Below are positions 34,329 to 42,667 of a stretch of DNA of 64,000 bases, in pieces. Origin of the DNA: Citrobacter europaeus (GTDB lineage: Bacteria > Pseudomonadota > Gammaproteobacteria > Enterobacterales > Enterobacteriaceae); the NCBI GenBank assembly GCA_020099315.1, contig CP083650.1, positions 930,001 through 994,000 of the forward strand, in the 5' to 3' direction. The position numbers were made by a program, and so were the translations under genes. Numbering within the stretch: the stretch's first letter is position 1; every line of letters begins with the position of its first letter. Below the pieces are notes generated by a model, which worked only from the letters and a program-made list of their open reading frames with translations, was not told the origin of the DNA and made no database searches.

Positions 34329-34964
34329 GTGGTAAAAGATTCAGGAAAAGTTAGTACGTTACGACACCATTATCAGGATGACCTGGAAGCGTTTACCTGG
34401 AGTGCATTAGTTGCAATCGGTATTGCAACACAGGATCGTAAGATTAACTCTAAAATGTCAGAACATCTTTTTATTATGCATTGGCTGGCCATCGCTAAAA
34501 AAAGAAAACTCTTTTCAAGGAGTATCGTCAATGAGCTTCAGTGGTTAATTGATGAAGGAAAGAAAAAAAGCATCAATGCACAGCTTAAATTTAAAATAGA
34601 ATACCTGTACTCGACTTCGAGTGGTGATGTAACAATGCAAAACGACTATTTTAAGTTTACTCATACGATCGAGGTATTGAGAAATAATGGCTGGGAAAGT
34701 TTTTTGCTTACGCCGGAAAAATGGCGAGATCTGCATGAAAAAATTAAGGTAAGAGACGGTAATTTTATTTTTATGGATGACACCAGACTTCAGGAGTGCT
34801 TTGGCATTCAGGGAGAGATTGTTAACCCCTTCTGTATCCGGGTGTATGGTGATGTTGAGTTTGCAAAGTTAACTTTCATCAAACATAACCTCGCAGTTGA
34901 ATTTGTAAAGCACATATCGAATGAGTTTTACCACTTCCATTTTCTTCAGGTAAGTAATGCTTAA
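34329..34964 (+). CDS. hypothetical protein
   Basis: A 211-aa soluble protein with no signal peptide or membrane segment and no motif I recognise. It begins with a GTG preceded by GGGCAGG at suitable distance. It is moderately basic and AT-rich, in an AT-rich neighbourhood, with an aromatic C-terminal part (FYHFHFLQV). The N-terminal half looks helical and the C-terminal half mixed. It stands alone between a terminator and another small gene and may be recently acquired. Confidence 0.6.
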   Translation: MVKDSGKVSTLRHHYQDDLEAFTWSALVAIGIATQDRKINSKMSEHLFIMHWLAIAKKRKLFSRSIVNELQWLIDEGKKKSINAQLKFKIEYLYSTSSGDVTMQNDYFKFTHTIEVLRNNGWESFLLTPEKWRDLHEKIKVRDGNFIFMDDTRLQECFGIQGEIVNPFCIRVYGDVEFAKLTFIKHNLAVEFVKHISNEFYHFHFLQVSNA

Positions 34965-35055
34965 CTGACGAACTGAGCAGTGTGCTGATAATTCGAACAA
35001 TGTATTGTTCTACATATCAATGTATCGGATATAAACCACGCGCCAAGGATAGCGA

Positions 35056-35301
35056 ATGTTTACGCGAAAGTTAGCGATCGGCAGTGAATGGATTAGGTTG
35101 TCTAATATTCCAGACAACGTATCCATTTCTTTTCGGGGCGTTCTCGAGATAGCGGAAAGCACAGGTACGCCAGATGGCAGTACGCCTTTATTACGCTTAG
35201 AAAATGAAATGGCGCCAATCACCGTTGATTCGTTGTCCTGGGTGCGGGTTCCGGGCGATAGACAGGCAGAGGTTACCGTCTATATTCGCTGCCTGGTTTA
35301 A
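35056..35301 (+). CDS. small hypothetical protein
   Basis: An 81-aa ORF with an AAGGA-type ribosome-binding site 9 bases upstream of the ATG. The alternating pattern (VSISFRGVLEIAES, LLRLENEMAPITVDS, QAEVTVYIR) suggests a compact beta protein. No family recognised. The base composition is less AT-rich than its upstream neighbour. Confidence 0.45.
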   Translation: MFTRKLAIGSEWIRLSNIPDNVSISFRGVLEIAESTGTPDGSTPLLRLENEMAPITVDSLSWVRVPGDRQAEVTVYIRCLV

Positions 35302-35518
35302 GTCAGATAACGCCAACTCAGCTATTCTCAATGGCTTGTTGGCGTTCAATTTGCGTATCATTTTATTATCCATAAATAATATTAATGTGGGTTTGTTCTG
35401 GTTTTATTTATCCCTGCTTGAGATATATGCGGCCGGCCGCAGAGTGTGGGATCGTGCAACTAATTTATGACGAGAAAGCCAGCAAAAATACGTTCTGATA
35501 ATTAACCATTTTACAGGT

Positions 35519-35544
35519 TAAGGTATTTCTTTGCGGGTCGATAA
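35519..35544 (+). promoter_or_regulatory. FliA (sigma28) promoter of the chemoreceptor gene
   Basis: TAAGGTAT (35519-35526) and GTCGATAA (35537-35544) match the flagellar class 3 elements TAAAGTTT and GCCGATAA at 6 of 8 and 7 of 8 positions with a 10-base spacer, 44 bases before the start codon. Confidence 0.6.
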
Positions 35545-35587
35545 CAATTAGGTCGTGGATGAACTTTATTGTTATGGAGATGTTCAA

Positions 35588-37147
35588 ATGTTAAAGGATA
35601 TGAGGATTAAAACCAGTCTGTTATTATTGCTGTTGTTATTCACTTTTATGCAGTTTTTTTCTAATGGATTTGAGCTCATCGATCTCAAAGAGAACCAAAA
35701 AAGTACACTTTTACTGCATAATGTCATTAAGGAACAGGATGCATTGCATCAGGTTGCTGAGGCTGTTTATAAAATAAGAGGGGGACTTGATAATATTCAG
35801 TTGAATAATGTGTCTGATACCCAACAAACATTGAGCCAGGCGCAAGAGGAGATTGGTAAAGCCAGAAAACAGTTCAATAATTTCTGGGACATACCAGGTT
35901 TAACCGCTGATGATCCGCAGATCGGTAAAGCTATCAGGGCAGCATTTGAACAACAAATGAATGCGGCACAAAAACATGTTGATAAATTAAATGAGATGAT
36001 TTCTACCGGCAGTATTGTGGATACACAGGTAACTATCGAGCCTGAACTGCTTGCTATTCGCAAAAACTTTGATAGCCAGGTGGAGAATTATTACAAATCA
36101 ACACTGTTGGTCGGTGAAAAGATCGTAGAACAGACCCACGTTCAGTTTAATAATTCAGTACTGAAGGTATCTGTGATCCTGATGGTAACAGTACTTATCT
36201 TTTTTATCTGCAATATCTGGATGAACCGGACAATCATTCGGCCATTAAATATCGTGTCTGAGCATTTTTCACGGATTGGCAAAGGCGATCTGAGTCATCC
36301 GGTTAAGGTATCGGGTAATAATGAGATAGGTCTGTTGTGTTTGAATTTACAAAATATGCAGAACGGTCTGCGTGAGACGGTCAGCACCATTCGCGATGGC
36401 GTCGAATCGATTAATACGGGTATGCAGGAAATTGCTTCCGGTAATTCAGACTTATCGACCAGAACGGAGCAGCAGGCGGCGGCAGTAGTGGAAACAGCTG
36501 CCAGCATGGAACAGATTTCGGTAACGACAAGAAATAACTCCGATAAGTCCCACCAGGCATCTGCCATGACCAGTGAAAGCACAGAAATGGCCCTGCGCGG
36601 CGAGCGTTTGATGAGTGAGATGGTCGAGAAAATTCACCTGATCAGCATCAATGCGCAAAGCGTAAACGAAATATCACATGTTATTGATAGTATTGCGTTC
36701 CAGACCAATATCCTGGCGTTAAACGCCGCGGTTGAAGCAGCACGCACAGGTGAATCCGGGCGTGGGTTTGCCGTTGTAGCCAGTGAAGTCAGAACCCTTG
36801 CCCAGCGTAGCGCCGCCTCGGCGAAAGAGATCAGTGAACTGGTAGCCAAAGCGGCAATCAGCGTCAAAGAAGGCGTTGAGATAGCTGAAAATAGTGGGGT
36901 CATGATGGCGGATCTCGCCAAAGCGATACGCAACATCAACGTATTAATGGAAGATATCTCCGGCGCATCAGGAGAACAAAGCCGTGGTATTGAACAGATC
37001 CGGGTCGCGGTAACGCAGATGGAGCAAGTGACTCAACAGAACGCATCGTTGGTTGAGGAGATTGCCGCCACGACAGGCAGTGTGGAAGAGCAGTCGGCCA
37101 TGCTGTCCGAGGCGGTGGCTGTGTTTCAGGTGGAAGAAAAATCGTAG
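35588..37147 (+). CDS. methyl-accepting chemotaxis protein
   Basis: Inner-membrane chemoreceptor of 519 aa. It has TM1 at residues ~8-28 (SLLLLLLLFTFMQFF), a ~165-residue periplasmic four-helix (Tar-type) ligand domain, TM2 near residue 200 (VILMVTVLIFFICNIW), and HAMP (NRTIIRPLNIVSEHFSRIGKGDLSHPV). The cytoplasmic signalling coiled coil carries the conserved hairpin tip IDSIAFQTNILALNAAVEAARTGESGRGFAVVASEVRTLAQRSA. It ends FQVEEKS and lacks the NWETF-type pentapeptide, so adaptation must depend on other receptors. The ATG at 35588 with GGAG upstream is chosen over a GTG at 35555. The ligand is unknown. Confidence 0.92.
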   Translation: MLKDMRIKTSLLLLLLLFTFMQFFSNGFELIDLKENQKSTLLLHNVIKEQDALHQVAEAVYKIRGGLDNIQLNNVSDTQQTLSQAQEEIGKARKQFNNFWDIPGLTADDPQIGKAIRAAFEQQMNAAQKHVDKLNEMISTGSIVDTQVTIEPELLAIRKNFDSQVENYYKSTLLVGEKIVEQTHVQFNNSVLKVSVILMVTVLIFFICNIWMNRTIIRPLNIVSEHFSRIGKGDLSHPVKVSGNNEIGLLCLNLQNMQNGLRETVSTIRDGVESINTGMQEIASGNSDLSTRTEQQAAAVVETAASMEQISVTTRNNSDKSHQASAMTSESTEMALRGERLMSEMVEKIHLISINAQSVNEISHVIDSIAFQTNILALNAAVEAARTGESGRGFAVVASEVRTLAQRSAASAKEISELVAKAAISVKEGVEIAENSGVMMADLAKAIRNINVLMEDISGASGEQSRGIEQIRVAVTQMEQVTQQNASLVEEIAATTGSVEEQSAMLSEAVAVFQVEEKS

Positions 37148-37179
37148 CATAGTGTTCAGGGCGTTAACCCGGCGCTGCT

Positions 37180-37214
37180 CATCTCATCAGTGGGTTATTC
37201 CGCCTGATGAGATG
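37180..37214 (+). terminator. inverted repeat after the chemoreceptor gene
   Basis: CATCTCATCAG / CTGATGAGATG is a perfect 11-bp repeat with a 13-base loop, flanked by AACCCG and CGGGTT that could extend the stem. It has no T-run but is well placed as an end-of-message structure. Confidence 0.5.
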
Positions 37215-37248
37215 GCGGGTTGGCGAGAGACTGCGTTATTATTTAATT

Positions 37249-37267
37249 GATAATAGTTCTCATTATT
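37249..37267. promoter_or_regulatory. Fur box upstream of foxR
   Basis: GATAATAGTTCTCATTATT matches the 19-bp Fur consensus GATAATGATAATCATTATC at 14 positions. It lies 78 bases before the regulator's start codon. Confidence 0.65.
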
Positions 37268-37344
37268 ATTGTCGTGTTGTTCAGGGAATGGTAATGTTGC
37301 TTCAGTGATAAATCGTTAATCCCATTTCCTGTGCAGAAGACAGC

Positions 37345-38328
37345 ATGAAGAACACCACCGCCCTGAATGCCTCCAGACGCGTTGCTCGCACCTTTTCCGT
37401 CAGCGAGTTTATGGATTTTGGTGAACGCTACGGGATTGATTACCGTTTTCCCCTGTTGGCGCAAAAGCCGGATTTACCGTCCTGCAGCCCCGTTCTGCAA
37501 GGTGAGGTGGAGGAGATGACGCTCCCCTGCGGGATGTGCGTGACGCACTCCGACGTACAGGTATTGCAACCTTACGAAACCACCTCCCGCCACAGCAGCC
37601 CTCTCTATATGCTGGTAGTCATGGAAGGTTGCGTGATCCTGACGCTCAACGGGCAGGAGCATATGGTGCGTTCCGGGATGGCGTTTAGCTCACGCCTGAG
37701 CGAGCACCAGACGATGCGTGCCCGCCATCATGCCGACTGCAAACTGCGAACCTTATCGCTTGGTCTGTATCCCGACGGCGCGTGGCGCACGGGGTTGCTT
37801 GAATCATTGATGCGTGAGTGGGAAAGATGCCAGACACCGACGCTTATATGGCAGGTACCGGGGTTTTTACTCAGCGGACTGCAGTACGCGCAGCAGAGCA
37901 CGATTAGCCATGTTTCTCGCCAGTTGATGCTGGAAGGGCTGATATTACAACTGTTCGGCCATGGCCTTAGCGTGTGTCAGGTTGAGAGCGGCAAACGCCT
38001 TGCGGCCAGCGGTGAGCAACAACGGCTGGAGGTCGTTCGCCGTCTGCTGGAGCAGAGTCCCGAAAATGACTACACCCTTAATGAACTGGCCCAACGCGCG
38101 GCGATGAGTCCCAGCAGCCTGCGCAGTAAGTTTCGCGCGGCCTATGGCTGTTCGGTATTCGACTACCTGCGCGATTGCCGTCTGGAACGTGCGCGCGGCT
38201 ATCTACTGGAAGGATACAGCGTACAACAGGCGGCCTGGATGTCGGGTTATCAGCACGCCACCAACTTTTCTACCGCTTTTCGTCGCCGTTACGGCTTTTC
38301 GCCGGGCGATTTGCTCAAACCTTGCTAA
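37345..38328 (+). CDS. foxR: AraC-family regulator of ferrioxamine uptake
   Basis: A 327-aa activator of the PchR/FoxR type. The N-terminal ~220 residues form a ligand/siderophore-sensing domain, and the C-terminal ~100 residues contain two helix-turn-helix motifs (YTLNELAQRAAMSPSSLRSKFRAAYG and YSVQQAAWMSGYQHATNFSTAFRRRYGFSPGDLL). It is directly upstream of and co-oriented with foxA, as in Salmonella, and each gene has its own Fur-like box. Iron shortage plus the siderophore would switch the receptor on. The symbol rests on the association with foxA. Confidence 0.82.
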   Translation: MKNTTALNASRRVARTFSVSEFMDFGERYGIDYRFPLLAQKPDLPSCSPVLQGEVEEMTLPCGMCVTHSDVQVLQPYETTSRHSSPLYMLVVMEGCVILTLNGQEHMVRSGMAFSSRLSEHQTMRARHHADCKLRTLSLGLYPDGAWRTGLLESLMREWERCQTPTLIWQVPGFLLSGLQYAQQSTISHVSRQLMLEGLILQLFGHGLSVCQVESGKRLAASGEQQRLEVVRRLLEQSPENDYTLNELAQRAAMSPSSLRSKFRAAYGCSVFDYLRDCRLERARGYLLEGYSVQQAAWMSGYQHATNFSTAFRRRYGFSPGDLLKPC

Positions 38329-38422
38329 TCCATATTTGCGTTTTACGCACGTGATTTCCTGACAATTTGGCACTGCGCATAGGCAACCTGGCATCCGGCA
38401 TAGCTATCTCCGTCAGCAAAAA

Positions 38423-38441
38423 GGTAATAATTCTCAATTAC
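38423..38441. promoter_or_regulatory. Fur box upstream of foxA
   Basis: GGTAATAATTCTCAATTAC matches the Fur consensus at 12 of 19 positions and ends 26 bases before the foxA start. Confidence 0.6.
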
Positions 38442-38467
38442 AATTAGACATGCCTTTGGAGATATTC

Positions 38468-40558
38468 ATGTTCGCGAAGACTCGCTTGGCGCTGCTGGTG
38501 GGATGGGTTACCGGCAGCGTGGCTTTTCCTCTGCTGGCGCAGGAAACAACAAAAAACGATACGGTGGTTGTCACCTCACAGATGCAGAGCGGGGCCACGA
38601 AGCTTGCCACGCCGGATATTGAAACGCCGCAGTCGGTATCGATCGTTACCCGTGAACAATTTGAAGAGCAGGGCGCAACCAGCGTGCGCCAGGCCGTCAG
38701 CTATACGCCGGGGGTGTACAGCAATCAGATTGGCGCTTCCAATCGCTTTGACTACATCGTGTTGCGCGGCTTTTCTGACGGCAGCCTGGACAACGTCTAT
38801 CTCGATGGTCTGAAGATGATGGGCGACACCAACTCTCACAGCTCGCTGGTGGTCGATCCGTGGTTCCTCGAAGATATCGAAGTGGTGCGCGGCCCGGCTT
38901 CCGTACTGTATGGCCGCTCCTCTCCGGGCGGTATTGTGGCGCTGACCTCACGTAAGCCATCGTTTGATGCGGGTGGAGAAGTAAAGCTGTTTGCCGGCAA
39001 CAATAACCAACGCGGCGCGGCGTTTGACGTCACCGGGGCGCTGGATGATAACGATCGCGTGGCGGCGCGACTGAGCGGAATGACGCGTTACGCGGACTCG
39101 CAGTTTGGTCCATTGAAGGAAGAACGTTATGCGCTGATGCCCAGCCTGACCTGGCGCATCACCGACCAGACGCGTTTGGATCTGATGGCCTATCTGCACC
39201 GTGACCCGGAAGGCGGTAGCCATTCTGGTCTGCCGTATGACGGCACCGTGGTTCCGCATTACGGACAAAAGATCTCCAACACCTTTTACGAAGGCGAGGA
39301 TGATTATGATAAATACGATCGCCGTGAAAACATGGTGGGCTACAACATTGAGCACCTGTTTGATAACGGCTGGTCGGTGCGGCAAAAGCTGCGCTACCTG
39401 CATACCGACGTGGAGCTGAACCAGGTCTATGCGGCGGGCTGGCTGAATGAAACCGAACTTAATCGCGGCTACTCCGGCTCCGATGAAAAAATGTCGGCGA
39501 TTACGTTGGATAACCAGCTCGACGGCAGCTTTGATACCTGGCAGGTTAACCACCGTCTGCTGGTGGGGATCGACTATCAGGATCGCAGCAATAATACCAC
39601 TGGCTACTACGGCGCGTTCCCGCCGATTAATGCCTTTAATCCGGTGTACGGCGCGAAGCCTGATTACATCGACATGTATGCGCGCGAAAAGCACAAGCTG
39701 CGTCAGACGGGGTACTATTTACAGGATCAGATGTCATGGGATCGCTGGCGTATTACGCTTGGCGGTCGCTACGATCAGGTCAGCGTCTCTAACATTGATA
39801 AGATCAACGATACCCGCAGCGATCTGGATAAAAACAACTTCAGTACCCGCGCCGCGCTGCTCTATTTATTCGATAACGGCTTTGCGCCGTACGTGAGTTA
39901 TTCCACTGCCTTTACGCCAACCAGCTTTGCCGATGAGAACGGTAATCTGCTGGATCCGATGAAAGGCAAGCAGTGGGAAGCCGGGCTGAAATATGAGCCG
40001 GAAGGGCTCAACAGCCAGTTCAGCGCATCGGTATTCCGTATCAATCAGACGAATATCGCCACCAAAGAAGAGCCGACCGATCCGTACCGCTCGATTGGGG
40101 AAATTGAATCTGAAGGGGTGGAACTGGAGGCAATTAGCCAACTGACGGATAGCTTCCGTTTGCAGGCGGCGTATACCTATACCGACATTCGCTATAAGAA
40201 AAGCAGCCCGGAAGAGCAGGGTAAGCGCGCAGTGTATGCCCCGCGTAACCAGGCCAGTACCTGGCTGAGCTACGAGGTGAAAAGCGGCCCGCTGGACGGC
40301 CTGACGTTGGGCTCAGGCGTACGTTATGTGAATGGTATTGCCAGCGATCGCCTGAATACTCACACTCTGCCGTCCTACACGCTGGTGGATATGGCAATTG
40401 GCTACGACTTAACGAATATCGGCATTAAAGGATTGAGCGCGCAGTTGAACGTCAACAACCTGACCGACAAGCGCTACGTTGCGGCCTGTAACTCGCTCTC
40501 GTACTGCTACTTCGGCGCCGAGCGCAGCATTGTTGGTAGCGTTTCGTGGAAGTTCTGA
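38468..40558 (+). CDS. foxA: TonB-dependent ferrioxamine receptor
   Basis: Outer-membrane receptor of 696 aa for ferrioxamine-type siderophores. It has a signal peptide at residues 1-25, then a TonB box (NDTVVV), a plug domain (PQSVSIVTREQFEEQGATSVRQAVSYTPGVY, EDIEVVRGPASVLYGRSSPGGIVALTSRKP) and a 22-strand barrel ending in VSWKF with C-terminal Phe. It closely resembles Salmonella FoxA (702 aa). The ATG at 38468 (GGAG six bases upstream) gives a normal signal peptide; an in-frame ATG at 38450 would add six residues. It is controlled by Fur and probably FoxR. Confidence 0.9.
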   Translation: MFAKTRLALLVGWVTGSVAFPLLAQETTKNDTVVVTSQMQSGATKLATPDIETPQSVSIVTREQFEEQGATSVRQAVSYTPGVYSNQIGASNRFDYIVLRGFSDGSLDNVYLDGLKMMGDTNSHSSLVVDPWFLEDIEVVRGPASVLYGRSSPGGIVALTSRKPSFDAGGEVKLFAGNNNQRGAAFDVTGALDDNDRVAARLSGMTRYADSQFGPLKEERYALMPSLTWRITDQTRLDLMAYLHRDPEGGSHSGLPYDGTVVPHYGQKISNTFYEGEDDYDKYDRRENMVGYNIEHLFDNGWSVRQKLRYLHTDVELNQVYAAGWLNETELNRGYSGSDEKMSAITLDNQLDGSFDTWQVNHRLLVGIDYQDRSNNTTGYYGAFPPINAFNPVYGAKPDYIDMYAREKHKLRQTGYYLQDQMSWDRWRITLGGRYDQVSVSNIDKINDTRSDLDKNNFSTRAALLYLFDNGFAPYVSYSTAFTPTSFADENGNLLDPMKGKQWEAGLKYEPEGLNSQFSASVFRINQTNIATKEEPTDPYRSIGEIESEGVELEAISQLTDSFRLQAAYTYTDIRYKKSSPEEQGKRAVYAPRNQASTWLSYEVKSGPLDGLTLGSGVRYVNGIASDRLNTHTLPSYTLVDMAIGYDLTNIGIKGLSAQLNVNNLTDKRYVAACNSLSYCYFGAERSIVGSVSWKF

Positions 40559-40565
40559 TGCTTTA

Positions 40566-40645
40566 GCCGGATGCGGCGCTGGCGCCTTATCCGGCCTCCG
40601 GCAGTGCGCAAAATGTATGCCTGATAAGCGCAGCGCATCAGGCAT
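40566..40645. repeat. paired REP elements (BIME)
   Basis: Two hairpin-forming repeats: GCCGGATGCGG...ATCCGGC at 40566-40595 and ATGCCTGATAAG...ATCAGGCAT at 40617-40645. Both are of the enterobacterial REP type and lie between the convergent foxA and lipoprotein genes. Confidence 0.85.
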
Positions 40646-40657
40646 AGTGGATTGCGG

Positions 40658-41167
40658 CTATTTTGTAAAACCGTTTTGCATACAAATTTGCGCGCTGGTT
40701 CTCAGCGTAAAGGCGACCTTGTCCGGGTACTGACTGTAGTAGTTATGCTCTTCTTCCAGCCCTTTGGCCTGCGCCAGGCGTACCGTTTCCAGCGAGCAGG
40801 TACGGTAGACCAGGTCTTTATTCATATTGGTCTGCTTTTCGCGCTGTTTATCTGCAGACAGCGCCAGCCAGCTTTCGGACAGCGAGTAATCGTAGACCAC
40901 CCGATTTCCTTTCGCCTGCACGTTCTCAATGGTAATGAATTCGTCGATTTTCAGCCTTGGCTGCCCACGCATTTTTTTCTTGTCTTCTGCGGCGGCGTAT
41001 TGGGCCAGCGCATTAATATCCATGCTGGCTATTTTCTGCTTATAAATATCGACATAGGCGGCGGGTTGCTGATAATGCTGAGCGTAGGCGTTTCTTAATT
41101 CTCCGTCGCTCATCGTACAGCCCGCCAGAAATAAAGGTAATAGCAGTGCCAGTTTTATTTTAGTCAT
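40658..41167 (-). CDS. predicted lipoprotein
   Basis: A 169-aa envelope protein with a lipoprotein signal peptide: LALLLPLFLAGCTMS with the LAGC lipobox, Cys at about residue 17. After the lipid anchor it is mostly helical, with DIYKQKIASMDINALAQYAAAEDKKK, and ends with paired cysteines (TCSLET, ICMQNG) that could form a disulfide. Not assigned to a family. The ATG at 41167 directly precedes the signal sequence. It is convergent with foxA across a REP pair. Confidence 0.75.
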   Translation of the reverse strand: MTKIKLALLLPLFLAGCTMSDGELRNAYAQHYQQPAAYVDIYKQKIASMDINALAQYAAAEDKKKMRGQPRLKIDEFITIENVQAKGNRVVYDYSLSESWLALSADKQREKQTNMNKDLVYRTCSLETVRLAQAKGLEEEHNYYSQYPDKVAFTLRTSAQICMQNGFTK

Positions 41168-41304
41168 GATGTTATCCCGTTCATTATTGTGGTCCCAGTC
41201 GCCCATAACAGAATAGAGAAATGATTACGGGTGATAGTTAAGGTTGTATAAACGAGGACACGATGACACAAGTTCAATAGTCTTAAAATGATGTAACAGG
41301 CGGG

Positions 41305-41332
41305 AAACCCTGCCAGAATTGGCAGGGTTTTT
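41305..41332. terminator. intrinsic terminator downstream of yccM
   Basis: AAACCCTGCC-AGAATT-GGCAGGGTTT is a perfect 10-bp stem with T-runs in both directions, between yccM and the lipoprotein gene. Confidence 0.8.
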
Positions 41333-41350
41333 GAACAGACTGATAAAGAA

Positions 41351-42448
41351 TTAATGGCCGATCATGTTTGCTTTCGGGATCAGCTGGAAATACATGTGAT
41401 CGGGTACCGGTGTATCCCAGACATTGGCATATACAGCGTAACCAATAGTGGCAAACAGAATTCCCAGCACCAGTATTGTCATAGCAACACCCGACAGCGC
41501 CGTCTGGCGCCATAATGGTTTACCACCGTTGCCTTGCGCACCTGGCGGTGTCTGCAGGGAAAAGCTCAGCGTTGAGGCTACCGGGCAGGATTCAACGCAG
41601 GTCATGCAGCCAGTGCATTCCACGGTTCGCACCTGAATCAGTCTGTCTACCGGGATATTCGACGGGCAGTTTTTCGCGCATTTCCCGCAGTCGATGCAAC
41701 TGTCGGCATTGCGGCGGATTTTAAACGGTGAGAGCAGCGAGAAAAGCCCAAGCAACGCGCCGTAAGGGCACAGATAACGACACCAGGCGTTGCGAATAAA
41801 CAGACTCAGAATGCTGATAACCACCACGGAGATAAGCGTGGCGGAGCCAATATGGCGAAAGAAATCCAGCATCTTGACATCGATAATGATGCCATAGGCT
41901 GAGGTCAGAAAATATTGGATCCCCTGGGCGGGCATCGACAGGGCGATATACAAGAAGAAGCTCAGCAGCAAATACTTCAGGCTGAGCAGCGGGATATCCA
42001 GCCAGCGCGGCAACGTGAAGTTGCGACCGAATAATTTTTTGCCCAAATTGCCGAGCTGTTCGGAAAGCGTGCCCACCGGACATAACCACGAACAGAAGGC
42101 TTTTTTTAACAACAGGCTGATCAGGATAAACGCAACTAACAGCAGCATGGAGGCGGCATGGATGGGCGGAAGAAAACCGGTCTCCAGCGTATAGCGGATA
42201 TTCATTAAGCCCGCTATCGGTAGCCATCCCTCAATACCGCCGGGCCTTGGTACATAGACGCTGGTACCGGCGGTTTCGAAATAGCGGACCCAATACCAGA
42301 ACGTCACGCCAATATAAATATTGATAGCCAGCAGGAGAAATTGGGTGGCTTTTCGCCAACTGCTGGCATTGCGCCAGTCATTCCAGGGCAGTTTGCCTCC
42401 GGTCGTGCCTGGGCGGCGCTGCCAGCGCGTTCTCTTCTTCCCGTTCAT
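41351..42448 (-). CDS. yccM: membrane polyferredoxin YccM
   Basis: Inner-membrane electron-transfer protein of the NapH/YccM type, 365 aa. It has five to six membrane helices, two CxxxCP motifs following helices (FCSWLCPVGTLSE and WCRYLCPYGALLG), and two 4Fe-4S ferredoxin motifs (CIDCGKCAKNCP and CTGCMTCVESCP). The start at 42448 gives MNGKKRTRWQRRPGTTGGKLPW, matching the E. coli YccM N-terminus; an ATG 36 bases upstream is an alternative. The physiological partner is unknown. In E. coli yccM lies elsewhere, near the tor genes. Confidence 0.88.
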   Translation of the reverse strand: MNGKKRTRWQRRPGTTGGKLPWNDWRNASSWRKATQFLLLAINIYIGVTFWYWVRYFETAGTSVYVPRPGGIEGWLPIAGLMNIRYTLETGFLPPIHAASMLLLVAFILISLLLKKAFCSWLCPVGTLSEQLGNLGKKLFGRNFTLPRWLDIPLLSLKYLLLSFFLYIALSMPAQGIQYFLTSAYGIIIDVKMLDFFRHIGSATLISVVVISILSLFIRNAWCRYLCPYGALLGLFSLLSPFKIRRNADSCIDCGKCAKNCPSNIPVDRLIQVRTVECTGCMTCVESCPVASTLSFSLQTPPGAQGNGGKPLWRQTALSGVAMTILVLGILFATIGYAVYANVWDTPVPDHMYFQLIPKANMIGH

Positions 42449-42667
42449 GATTTTATACTGTCCCTCATATTTCCCCTTCTGCATTCAGAAGGCGTCATCA
42501 CCGGGATATGCTAGCGCTATTCAGATTTGGTGTATTTGATTTGCATCTTATTACGCGGCTGTTATTTTTATCATGCGAAAATACCTGAATAATAATAACA
42601 GCCTGATATTTATCACAGGTCAGATAAATACCCTGAACGGGGTATTTATTTCTCTGCAGCGCAATGG

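Noticed and set aside
38948..39694. 248-codon minus-strand frame inside foxA
   Set aside because: Antisense shadow of the receptor gene; composition follows foxA codon structure and no ribosome-binding site is present.
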